Assembly: GCF_004104055.1 (NCBI RefSeq) | Contig: NZ_QOVJ01000001.1 | Span: forward strand, 1-64,000 | From: Leeuwenhoekiella aestuarii | GTDB lineage: Bacteria; Bacteroidota; Bacteroidia; Flavobacteriales; Flavobacteriaceae | Length of the DNA: 64,000 nucleotides | Direction of reading: 5' to 3' | Shown: positions 1 to 6,598 of the stretch, in pieces | Layout of the letters: every line of letters starts with the position of its first letter | Position numbering within the stretch: position 1 is the first letter of the stretch | Notes under the pieces: generated by a model | Told to the model about the DNA's origin: nothing | What the model saw: the letters and a program-made list of their open reading frames with translations, nothing else | Databases searched by the model: none | Made by a program: the position numbers and the translations under genes

Positions 1-75
1 CCCATAAGGGACTTGCACCCTCTAGATTAATATTTTACCTTTCGGTAAAACAAAAGATGCCCATACTGGGCACAC
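1..75 (-). mobile_element. 5' end of a group II intron (partial, IIC-attC type)
   Basis: Read on the minus strand, an intron begins at 75 with GTGTGCCCAG and runs off the left edge of the window. Its first part is nearly identical to the 5' end of the complete intron at 5826-6533. The two differ mainly in one hairpin, TTTTACC-TTTC-GGTAAAA at 33-50 here and AACTACA-TTTC-TGTAGTT at 6492-6509 there. Both arms changed together while the loop stayed the same, so the RNA fold is conserved. The 5' exon (bases 76 onward) is the left arm of an attC-like site, entered at the same phase as the second intron. Domains beyond this point and any reverse transcriptase lie outside the window. Confidence 0.75.
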
Positions 76-202
76 ACACCGTATAAAATTAATGGCTAGT
101 GCAAGCCTACTTACGAAAATCCTCGTGGATTTTCTATTCAGTCTGTAATTGCTAAATTAGTTGCTTAAACCACGCAACTAATCTTATACAAACACGTTGG
201 CA
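76..202 (+). repeat. attC-like recombination site 1 (left end displaced by intron)
   Basis: This imperfect palindrome ends in the core GTTGGCA (196-202). Its left core is split by the intron at 1-75, so only the bases after the insertion point (ACACCGTATAA) are visible. The right arm ATACAAACACGTT is shared with the sites ending at 3664 and 5301. The first bases of the following cassette (GTTGGCAA) are the reverse complement of TTGCCAA at 819-825, where that cassette ends. Confidence 0.65.
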
Positions 203-266
203 AAAATTAGAACGCAACCTTTTTAATACTTTGCATCTTCTTATTAAGAAACAAAATGAAATACCA

Positions 267-812
267 ATGAAAAAACAAATTTTAATTTTAATTATTCTTG
301 GAACATTATTCTCTTGTTCTAATAATGATGATGACAATTTACCTCAAACTATTGAAATGAGAATCAACCATTTTCAGAATACTGGAATTGCTGTAGGTCC
401 AGTGTTGACTTTACTCGTTCAAGAAGGAGATGAAATTGGAACTGATAATTGGACGAAATTCTACTCGAATATTGAAGGATTTAATTACAAACCTGGAACT
501 ATCTACAATTTATCTGTAAAGACAGAACCAATAAGTAACCCACCGGCGGACGGAAGTTCAATAAAATATTCTCTTTTAGAAATAGAATCAACTCAAGAAG
601 TTGATAATGAAACTCTTTTTGACATAGATTTAAAAATAAACGGAGAAAATTTTATAACTACAGACAATGGTTTAGAGTTACTTAATCAAATAGGCATTGA
701 CTGTAACAATCTTTGTAACGAATTAGAAACATTGTTACAGAATCAAGATGTTGTAGTGGGAACTTTTAAAAGAAATTCTAATAGTGAAATTCAATTAATA
801 GAACTTGAATAA
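267..812 (+). CDS. Cassette-borne lipoprotein of unknown function (cassette 1)
   Basis: This 181-residue protein is not recognised as a known family. It opens with a lipoprotein signal: two lysines, a hydrophobic stretch, then LFSC with the lipid-modified Cys near residue 17, followed by an Asn/Asp-rich linker. It should sit in a membrane facing the periplasm or the outside. ATG 267 was chosen because it places the signal peptide at the N-terminus; the frame is open upstream from 231 but that part belongs to the cassette leader. It is the only gene in its cassette and no promoter is visible directly upstream, so it probably depends on transcription through the array. Confidence 0.8.
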   Translation: MKKQILILIILGTLFSCSNNDDDNLPQTIEMRINHFQNTGIAVGPVLTLLVQEGDEIGTDNWTKFYSNIEGFNYKPGTIYNLSVKTEPISNPPADGSSIKYSLLEIESTQEVDNETLFDIDLKINGENFITTDNGLELLNQIGIDCNNLCNELETLLQNQDVVVGTFKRNSNSEIQLIELE

Positions 813-849
813 AAACTGTTGCCAATGACGTATCCTATGAAAAGCCCTA

Positions 850-1140
850 GTCCAGTTCTTTAAAGTTACTATTTGATTTTTAATTATCTCATAATGTGGT
901 TTTTGGGGTGTTGAATCGTTGATAATTCCGATAGGATTATCAATCATTCAATACCTATATAACTTGCTCAGCATCCTATATGTGGTCCATACTTCAGAGC
1001 GGCCACCAGCATCTGTATGATTGTAAGCTATAATAAGTTTGGTCACTTGCTAACCGATGTGATTCCCGCAAATACGGGATCACTTACATTGTTTTGTGAT
1101 CCAAACTTTGCCACTTCTTTAATTGAGCTTAGTTATGGGT
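850..1140. ncRNA. Candidate bridge/seek RNA region of the IS110-family element
   Basis: This noncoding flank of the IS is rich in possible hairpins. The clearest runs 913-949 with arms GAATCGTTGATAAT and ATTATCAATCATTC, 14 pairs with two mismatches. A smaller one around 1065-1080 has CCCGCAAATACGGG. IS110-family recombinases are known to use a structured RNA transcribed from such a flank to choose target and donor. Assigning that role here is inference from position and folding potential, and the strand is not established. Confidence 0.35.
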
Positions 1141-1143
1141 TTA

Positions 1144-2199
1144 TTATTCTACAACCCCTATTTCGTAGGGAACCCCTGTTTTTATTACCGCTAAGGTGCG
1201 GCTTAACAATTTACGCGCTACCTTAACGATTACAGATTTTACGTTCTTGCCCTGATGTTTGCGATAATAGGCTTGCATCACCGGGTCTGTACGTATAGCC
1301 TGCCAGAAAGCTTCTATAAAGTAACTACGTATCAATCGGTGGGCTCGCATACTCACTCCGGTATGTCTTATAGTATCACCGCTTTGGTAAATACCGGCAG
1401 CTAAACCTACATAACCAGCCAAGTGCTTGATGCTGCTAAAACGACGCAGATTCCCAAGCTCACTAAGTATACCACTGGCCACAATGGGACCTATTCCCGG
1501 GATACTGCGTAACAACATATAGTCCTGCTTAAAATGAGTTTTGGTATGTCGCCTAAGTAATGTAGATACATCCCGAAACTCCTGATCTATAAACCGAAAA
1601 CTACGCAAACGGCTACGCAAGACTTCTGTACCGGTATCATACTCAAATTTCAGATCATCTAACCAGTGCCTGAAGTTATGGCTCCAGTGATCGTTGTCCT
1701 ACTCCGGCGGTATTTCTATGCCATAATACAACAACTGCATTTTGATATAGCTTTTGATCTGACGCAGATCCTTGACCAGATCATTGCGACGGCGAAACAG
1801 GCTACGTAATTGCTCCCGGCATTTATCGGGTACACAAATACTTGCTAACCTGCCGTCCTTGAGTTCGCGGGCGATCAACTGCGCATCAATACGGTCAGTC
1901 TTTGTAAAACGTTCTTTACCCTTTCTAAAAATATCTGCTGGATTCACTACCAGGGAACTCCAACCATAACTCTCAAAGCACCGGTGCGCGTAGTAGCCGC
2001 AACATCCAGCTTCATATGCAGTGGTTACCTGATAATCTCCATAATGCTTGGTGACATACGCTTTTAAGGCGTCAGGACGAGGTAGCATACTAAAGGTCTT
2101 ACCGGATGAAAGATCGGTTGCACAATGTATTTTCCAACTACGCTTGTGGATATCAATGCCAATGAATAACTTAGGTGTTGCAGTTTGTTGAGTTTCCAT
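1144..2199 (-). pseudogene. IS110-family transposase interrupted by an in-frame amber codon
   Basis: The reading frame begins with METQQTATPK and carries the N-terminal DEDD RuvC-like domain (FIGIDIHKRSW, later KTDRIDAQLIARELK). It stops at TAG 1699-1701, then continues in the same frame (DNDHWSHNF...) into the C-terminal Transposase_20 domain, with SIPGIGPIVASGIL and LAGYVGLAAG. Without the stop it would encode about 351 residues, a normal length for this family. The element is probably inactive unless the amber codon is read through or suppressed. A single sequencing error would also explain it. Confidence 0.85.
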
Positions 2200-2317
2200 A
2201 TCTTATGATTTTTGTGAATCTTAAAGATACTTGACAAGCTGCTTTTACATAGATGCTAAAAAATCATGGCTACCCTTCGGGACAGCAACACTTTTTAGCC
2301 GAACCGTTACCACACAT

Positions 2318-2617
2318 TTGAAAAAAACAATCGTCATAGCATTAATAACCATTTTGATTTTAATATTCATAGTATTATCAATGGGTGGTGGACACGGATT
2401 TGTCTGGCCAGCCAAAATTGTTTATCCATATTCGATGATAATAAGTGTGCTTAATAAGCAAATCGGAATTTTGGCAATTACTATCGCTATTTTTCAAGTT
2501 CCCATTTACGGAATTTTAATGACTAAAAAACCGAAATGGACAATCATAATATTCGGTATACATATCGTTTCGGCAATTATCTGTCTGAGTTTACCAACCG
2601 AAACTTTTAGCGGATGA
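2318..2617 (+). CDS. Small membrane protein, first gene of cassette 2
   Basis: This 99-residue hydrophobic protein has three or four likely membrane segments (IVIALITILILIFIVL near the start, then IGILAITIAIFQVPIYGIL and WTIIIFGIHIVSAIICLSL). The family is not recognised. I chose TTG 2318, twelve bases after the cassette's GTT core; the upstream open frame runs through the attC-like palindrome and is not protein-like. It overlaps the next gene by four bases (ATGA), so the two are translationally coupled inside one cassette. Confidence 0.65.
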   Translation: MKKTIVIALITILILIFIVLSMGGGHGFVWPAKIVYPYSMIISVLNKQIGILAITIAIFQVPIYGILMTKKPKWTIIIFGIHIVSAIICLSLPTETFSG

Positions 2618-2958
2618 ATTTGAACGAATTTTTAAAAGTAAAAACAAATTATCTCGGAATTGGAATTAGGACAGTTCTGTTTTTTGGAATTCTGTTACTT
2701 CTGATTTTTATTGAGATAATTGCTTTCTTTTTGATTTACGGCTCTGGAGCAACTTCAAGCAGAATTGCGGAATTATGGTACGTTGATTTAATTTTAAACT
2801 ATCTTCCCATTCTTTTGGTAGGTGGATTTTTAGTTTTTAAAATAATTACAAAATATAAAAAACGGGAATTCGTAAAATTCAAAACGAATTTGATTACACT
2901 TTTGCTTTTGGTATTACTCTTCTTGTTTAGAAATCAGCTCGAGAATCTGATTTTATAA
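2614..2958 (+). CDS. Small membrane protein, second gene of cassette 2
   Basis: This 114-residue protein has three predicted membrane segments (TVLFFGILLLLIFIEIIAFFLIY, then LILNYLPILLVGGFLVF, then LITLLLLVLLFLF). The family is not recognised. It starts at ATG 2614 inside the end of the preceding gene and is the only clearly coupled second gene in the array. The pair may form a two-subunit membrane complex; that is inference from the overlap. Confidence 0.7.
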   Translation: MNLNEFLKVKTNYLGIGIRTVLFFGILLLLIFIEIIAFFLIYGSGATSSRIAELWYVDLILNYLPILLVGGFLVFKIITKYKKREFVKFKTNLITLLLLVLLFLFRNQLENLIL

Positions 2959-2976
2959 AATAGAAATAAAAACGTG

Positions 2977-3108
2977 TGGTAACACCGTGTATAGCTCATT
3001 GCGGCTGAATTCCTAATCGGAATTCATTGCAATCTGCTATCTTTCGGCTACAGCGGAAAGAATCCTGCGGATTTTTCCGCAACGAAATCATAGCCAAACC
3101 CGTTGCAA
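2977..3108 (+). repeat. attC-like site 3
   Basis: This 132-bp imperfect palindrome runs from TGGTAAC (2977-2983) to GTTGCAA (3102-3108). The extended left end GTGTGGTAAC is the exact reverse complement of GTTACCACAC, which opens the same cassette at 2306. The inner arms (CATTGCGG with CCGCAACG, GAATTC hairpins, CTGCGGATTTTTCCGC) support a long cruciform. Confidence 0.75.
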
Positions 3109-3132
3109 TTAATTAAAAAACGTTGAAATCAA

Positions 3133-3522
3133 TTGAAAATTAGTATTTTGAACTACATAGTTTGCGGAATACTAACTCTGACCTTAGCCAGTTGCGGAAA
3201 TAAAACGCAATCGGATTTTGTTTACTCAAAAGCGGACAAAAAAGTAGAAATGGTTTTAGAAAACAATGCGGAATATTTAGTTGTGGGAAAACCGACCAAA
3301 GCAAATTTTGTAACTGAAAATATAGACAACCAAAAGTTTCTGATATTCGGCCCTGGAATTATGGTAAATCAAGCCGAAAAAGATGGTTTCCGATTTACAA
3401 TTACGCCGATTGAAAACACTCTTGTTGACGGAAAATTAAAAATCCAAGTAACTGAAAATGTAGAAAACGGAGAGAATTTTACTACTACTTTTTTAGTACC
3501 AGTAAAAACAAAAAAAGAATAA
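3133..3522 (+). CDS. Cassette-borne small lipoprotein (cassette 3)
   Basis: This 129-residue lipoprotein has the signal MKISILNYIV..TLASC with the lipid-bearing Cys near residue 21. The rest is soluble and beta-rich in appearance, with no recognised domain. It starts at TTG 3133, 31 bases after the GTT core; no in-frame ATG precedes the signal peptide. It is the single gene of its cassette. Its function is unknown. Confidence 0.75.
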   Translation: MKISILNYIVCGILTLTLASCGNKTQSDFVYSKADKKVEMVLENNAEYLVVGKPTKANFVTENIDNQKFLIFGPGIMVNQAEKDGFRFTITPIENTLVDGKLKIQVTENVENGENFTTTFLVPVKTKKE

Positions 3523-3531
3523 AAAAACTAA

Positions 3532-3664
3532 TAGCAACTCCGTGTAAAAATAATTGCTTGGTTCTCGCCTATTCGGAAAATCCTGCGGATTTTCCTCTGG
3601 TTCGTTCCATTTTAGTAAGTTAGTTGCTTGCACACGCAACTATCCTTACACAAACACGTTGTGC
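3532..3664 (+). repeat. attC-like site 4
   Basis: This site runs from TAGCAAC (3532-3538) to GTTGTGC (3658-3664), 133 bp. TAATAGCAAC at its start complements the GTTGCAATTA that opens this cassette (3102), with one mismatch. Inner hairpins include GGAAAATCCTGCGGATTTTCC and GTTGC...GCAAC. The right arm CACAAACACGTT matches sites 1 and 6. Confidence 0.75.
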
Positions 3665-3679
3665 GCAAGCCAAAAAAAT

Positions 3680-4342
3680 ATGAGTAAAAAACTGATTTTC
3701 AGAATATTTTTATTGTTTTCTCTTATTTTGATTGGGTATTTAATCTTTCCAGATTCGGATATACCAGAACCAACTAAGGATTGGGGTAATTCATTCATTG
3801 AATCAACAATAAATCCAGAGGAAACGGACCAAATTTTTAAAACATTAATTGAATATAAATCAATAGCTCCAGACAGCGTTATCAACTCGCAATTATTACC
3901 ATTTTTGATAAAAGACAAAGAATTTACAGAAGATGGGATTTCCGTCCCCTCACCACCACCTTCATTAAATGGAACTTATATAAATGAAGAATCCCTCGTT
4001 TCTTTTTTAAATTCAGATCAGTTCATAAGAAAACCAGGATTTGAAAACAACAAATTCTTTTCAAAAGAAAAGGATCTAAAATATTTAAAAAAACAAATTG
4101 AAAAATCGAAAAAACTGGTAAAGCAAACGAATTTAAATAGTTTTTACCCTGCTTATAAATCTGACAGAAATGAAAAAGATAGTTATCATTTTTACACACC
4201 TCTTTTTAATAGTGACAGTACAGAGGTTTATATCCAAGTGGATTTCTATGAAGGAGTTTATGGTGACGGAACTGGTTACTTACTTCTAAAAGAGAACGGC
4301 GCGTGGAAAGTTGTAGCATCAACTGGAATTTGGATAACTTAA
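3680..4342 (+). CDS. Cassette-borne membrane-anchored protein (cassette 4)
   Basis: This 220-residue protein has one N-terminal membrane anchor (LIFRIFLLFSLILIGYLIF) and a soluble extracytoplasmic part. The C-terminal 60 residues (VYIQVDFYEGVYGDGTGYLLL, then GAWKVVAS) resemble small beta-sandwich ends seen in many secreted flavobacterial proteins, but I cannot name a family. ATG 3680 was chosen because it directly precedes the anchor; the open frame from 3554 lies inside the attC-like site. Single gene in its cassette. Confidence 0.75.
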   Translation: MSKKLIFRIFLLFSLILIGYLIFPDSDIPEPTKDWGNSFIESTINPEETDQIFKTLIEYKSIAPDSVINSQLLPFLIKDKEFTEDGISVPSPPPSLNGTYINEESLVSFLNSDQFIRKPGFENNKFFSKEKDLKYLKKQIEKSKKLVKQTNLNSFYPAYKSDRNEKDSYHFYTPLFNSDSTEVYIQVDFYEGVYGDGTGYLLLKENGAWKVVASTGIWIT

Positions 4343-4361
4343 CAATAAAATAATGGAAAGC

Positions 4362-4489
4362 GCATAACAATATATAAAAACAACGCTTCAACCTCTCTTA
4401 AATTTAAAGTCAGCTTTTGCTAGTTTAGTGACTTGTCCTGCGGACAATCAAACTCGGCCGCTCGCACAGTTTTATACGAACCGTTGTAA
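4362..4489 (+). repeat. attC-like site 5
   Basis: This site runs from GCATAAC (4362-4368) to GTTGTAA (4483-4489), 128 bp. The extended start GCGCATAAC pairs with GTTGTGCGC, which opens this cassette at 3658, with one mismatch. The right arm ends ACGAACCGTT, close to the right arms of sites 2, 3 and 7. Confidence 0.75.
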
Positions 4490-4495
4490 AACATT

Positions 4496-5101
4496 TTGAA
4501 AAAAATCATCGTCATATTTTTATTAAGTAGTCTGCTAATGAATTGCGGACAAAATAATGGCGAAAAAAAACAAATTACGATTGAAAAACCAATTCAACAT
4601 TTTTTAAGTTTTAGCTTAGTTGATAATAGTTTTGTAGAATACAATATTGATACCCTTGCTAATTTTAATGAGTTTCTAAAAATAATGGATGAAACGGATT
4701 GCACAAAAGAGTATGCTCTATTTAATTTAGAAACGGATGAAAAAATTTATAAAATACAACCCTTACAATTTTGCGAAAGTATATTTGATTTTAAGTTAAG
4801 AGAGATAATCTATATCAATACGGATAGCATAACCGTAAACTACGAAATAAAATATCCGATTGATAGCTTGAAAATAGTTCTTAAAAATCATCTCATTAAT
4901 CCAAATAATGATAGAAATTATTCTCTATCTAATGAAAAAAAACTGATAAGTATAAATGTTGACAGCTCAAAAAATATTGCAGAAACAAAAGACTTATTAC
5001 TAAAGATAATAAAAGATATAAACGAATTAAAGGCAAAGAAATATGTCAATTTTTTGTTTGAGAAAAGAGGGATATTTCCTAAACCAATTATCGTGAAATA
5101 A
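4496..5101 (+). CDS. Cassette-borne lipoprotein (cassette 5)
   Basis: This 201-residue lipoprotein has the signal MKKIIVIFLLSSLLMNC, with the modified Cys at residue 17. The mature part is rich in Lys, Asp and Ile and ends GIFPKPIIVK. No domain is recognised. The start is TTG 4496, seven bases after the GTT core region, which is a very short leader. No in-frame ATG would preserve the signal peptide. Single gene in its cassette. Confidence 0.75.
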   Translation: MKKIIVIFLLSSLLMNCGQNNGEKKQITIEKPIQHFLSFSLVDNSFVEYNIDTLANFNEFLKIMDETDCTKEYALFNLETDEKIYKIQPLQFCESIFDFKLREIIYINTDSITVNYEIKYPIDSLKIVLKNHLINPNNDRNYSLSNEKKLISINVDSSKNIAETKDLLLKIIKDINELKAKKYVNFLFEKRGIFPKPIIVK

Positions 5102-5108
5102 AAACGTT

Positions 5109-5301
5109 TTACAACAGCGTATATAGCTTATAGCTAATAAGTTGCTTAATCGAAGTTAAGGCATATTTGCAAGGTCGCCAAATTTTTTAATTTGGCTTAT
5201 TGAGAAAAAAGATAATAAGAAAATTAAAAAAATCGGCTCGTGCTTAACCAAAAAATCATTGCTAATTTGCACGCTACTTGCCATATACAAACACGTTGGC
5301 A
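5109..5301 (+). repeat. attC-like site 6
   Basis: This is the longest complete site, 193 bp, from TTACAAC (5109-5115) to GTTGGCA (5295-5301). GTTTTACAAC at its start is the exact reverse complement of GTTGTAAAAC, which opens this cassette at 4483. The left arm GCGTATATAGC faces the right arm GCCATATACAAACACG. The interior holds several AT-rich hairpins. Confidence 0.75.
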
Positions 5302-5318
5302 TTCATTGAAAAAACGAA

Positions 5319-5807
5319 ATGGAATCAGAAAATACATTTAAGACAAAAACGGGATTTTGCCATATCCTTCCTGACAAAATTGTCTTGACAAGAGACGGGG
5401 TAGTTGGAAATATGGCTAAAGTAACTGTTGGAAAAAACATTGCAAGAATCCTTCTAATCTACGGAGCAATAACAGTTGGACTGTTCTATTTTGCTTATGA
5501 GGCATATAAAAATGGACAGACCTTACAGCCAATTTTATTTGGACTAATCGGACTATATCTGATTTACGGAATTGTAAGTAGTCTTGATAATTCAGCGACA
5601 CCAACTATCGACCGAAATAAAATAAAAGATGTAAAACTGAAAAAAGCTGTTAAAGGACTGACTCGTTCGAGATTTGAAGTGCTGTTCGAAGATGAGAACG
5701 GAAAAATCAAAAAACGACTGATTATGCTTCCAGGCTCATTGACTGACGGACAGAATGAAACAGAAAAGGCTGTTGAGATAATGAGAGAAGAACAACTATT
5801 GAAATAA
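5319..5807 (+). CDS. Cassette-borne two-helix membrane protein (cassette 6)
   Basis: This 162-residue protein has a short N-terminal soluble part, two membrane segments (about residues 44-62 and 70-90) and a C-terminal soluble domain of about 70 residues. The pattern (KIKDVKLKKAV, RFEVLFEDENGKIKKRLIMLP) resembles PH-like membrane-associated domains, in which strands follow a helical hairpin. That is a shape argument, not a family hit. It starts at ATG 5319. An intron on the opposite strand follows directly in the cassette's attC-like site. Confidence 0.75.
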   Translation: MESENTFKTKTGFCHILPDKIVLTRDGVVGNMAKVTVGKNIARILLIYGAITVGLFYFAYEAYKNGQTLQPILFGLIGLYLIYGIVSSLDNSATPTIDRNKIKDVKLKKAVKGLTRSRFEVLFEDENGKIKKRLIMLPGSLTDGQNETEKAVEIMREEQLLK

Positions 5808-6266
5808 AAAAACAACGAAATGCCAATCGAGTAGGCGGCCGTGAGCGGTAAGCCCACGGTGCAACTCTCACACCATCGTACGTACGGGTCTCGTCCCGTA
5901 CAGTTGTCGGGACGGCGGTTCGTAATCCATCACTCCAAGGCTCTTTAAACCCTTGGAACTATCCTCTAGTTTAAGCATAGGCTATGAATCATCATTCCTA
6001 TGCGTATTTTAAAGAGAATTACGTTCAGTCCTTCCCTAATTGTGAGACCTATGCAGTTTTGCTGCAACTCGTTTCCTTTAGGTACTAGGACCGCTGCTGA
6101 CTTCTCCTATACCAACCCGTGATATTGGAGACCTCCCCAGGTAAGAACATCTTCTTTCCCCCGATCCCTGCCGTATCTACATAAATGCACTTTGGGTATT
6201 CTTTGGGCTTTACAATGATGTGGTTGCTTACCCGTACATAAATGCCTCTGTATACGATTCCTGTTT

Positions 6267-6291
6267 AGCCTGTCCTGAGCAGCGTCGAAGG
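6267..6291 (+). repeat. Dispersed 25-bp repeat inside the intron, copy 1
   Basis: AGCCTGTCCTGAGC, three variable bases, then GTCGAAGG. It matches the copy at 6425-6449 except at the three central bases. The motif resembles short interspersed repeats common in Bacteroidota genomes. Both copies lie within the intron, so they either form part of its fold or were carried in. Confidence 0.6.
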
Positions 6292-6424
6292 GTCAGTACC
6301 GGGTTTTGTAGTCCCGCTTTACTCATTCTTTTCTATTTGGATTTTATGGTATTCGTGAATGCTTTGCATTTCTTCAGATGTGACCTCACGATCACCACCC
6401 TTGCGGCTTACTAGTGGTTCAAAG

Positions 6425-6449
6425 AGCCTGTCCTGAGCCTAGTCGAAGG
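6425..6449 (+). repeat. Dispersed 25-bp repeat inside the intron, copy 2
   Basis: Same repeat as 6267-6291, with the centre CTA in place of AGC. It lies just inside the 5' region of the intron as read on the minus strand. Confidence 0.6.
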
Positions 6450-6598
6450 ATTACCCCTGCCCATAAGGGACTTGCACCCTCTAGATTAATTAACTACATT
6501 TCTGTAGTTAAAAGATGCCCATACTGGGCACACACAAAACCTAAACTGCATTAAAACGCAGTTTAGCCAAACCGTTGGCACCAATGCAAAAACGAACT

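Larger units (their letters stand above)
832..2248 (-). mobile_element. IS110-family insertion sequence (IS1111-like layout)
   Basis: The element is defined by its DEDD transposase on the minus strand (2199-1144) and by the attC-like site it splits. The ends are estimates: IS110 elements lack clear terminal inverted repeats, and I placed them where the flanks rejoin into a plausible attC-like site. About 300 noncoding bases (832-1143) lie downstream of the transposase and very few upstream. That arrangement resembles the IS1111 subgroup, in which the guide (seek/bridge) RNA lies 3' of the transposase gene. Confidence 0.7.
819..2312 (+). repeat. attC-like site 2, split by the IS110-family element
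   Basis: The left arm starts at TTGCCAAT (819-826), which complements the start of cassette 1 except that the usual AAC is AAT. The right arm is a palindrome with GCTAAAAA pairing to TTTTTAGC and ends in GTTACCA (2306-2312). The two arms are separated by the IS at about 832-2248. Joining them gives a normal-looking site of about 80 bases. The degenerate AAT could be a mutation since the insertion. Confidence 0.55.
5826..6533 (-). mobile_element. Complete group II intron without a reverse transcriptase, inserted in an attC-like site
   Basis: Read on the minus strand, the intron starts at 6533 with GTGTGCCCAGTATGGGC and a domain I motif GAGGGTGCAAGTCCCT. It ends at 5826 with a domain V/VI-like region (GAACCGCC..., CCCGTACGTACGATGG, GGTGTGAGAG) and the typical terminal CTACTCGAT. 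It is only 708 bases long and has no reverse-transcriptase frame in either strand, so it would need an intron protein supplied in trans. The insertion is between GT and T of the attC bottom strand (5' exon ...TTTTGT, 3' exon TGGCA), matching the known preference of group IIC-attC introns. The class assignment rests on ends and site, not on a folded structure. Confidence 0.85.
5821..6580 (+). repeat. attC-like site 7, split by a group II intron
   Basis: The left part is TGCCA (5821-5825) and the right part is 6534-6580. Removing the intron at 5826-6533 rejoins them into a 52-bp textbook attC shape: TGCCAAC, spacer, CTAAACTGC, short loop, GCAGTTTAG, spacer with extra bases, GTTGGCA. The outer cores are perfect complements, as are the inner arms. 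AATGCCA also complements the TTGGCATT that opens this cassette at 5296. Confidence 0.85.

Noticed and set aside
1017-1226. Short + strand open frame in the IS
   Set aside because: Overlaps the 3' end of the transposase and the candidate guide RNA; not protein-like.
2231-2317. Upstream extension of the first cassette 2 gene
   Set aside because: It would translate the right arm of the attC-like site.
3554-3679. Upstream extension of the cassette 4 gene
   Set aside because: It would translate the attC-like palindrome; the membrane anchor begins at ATG 3680.
6220-6414. Short + strand open frame within the intron
   Set aside because: It lies in intron RNA sequence on the wrong strand and contains the dispersed 25-bp repeat; no reverse-transcriptase motifs.
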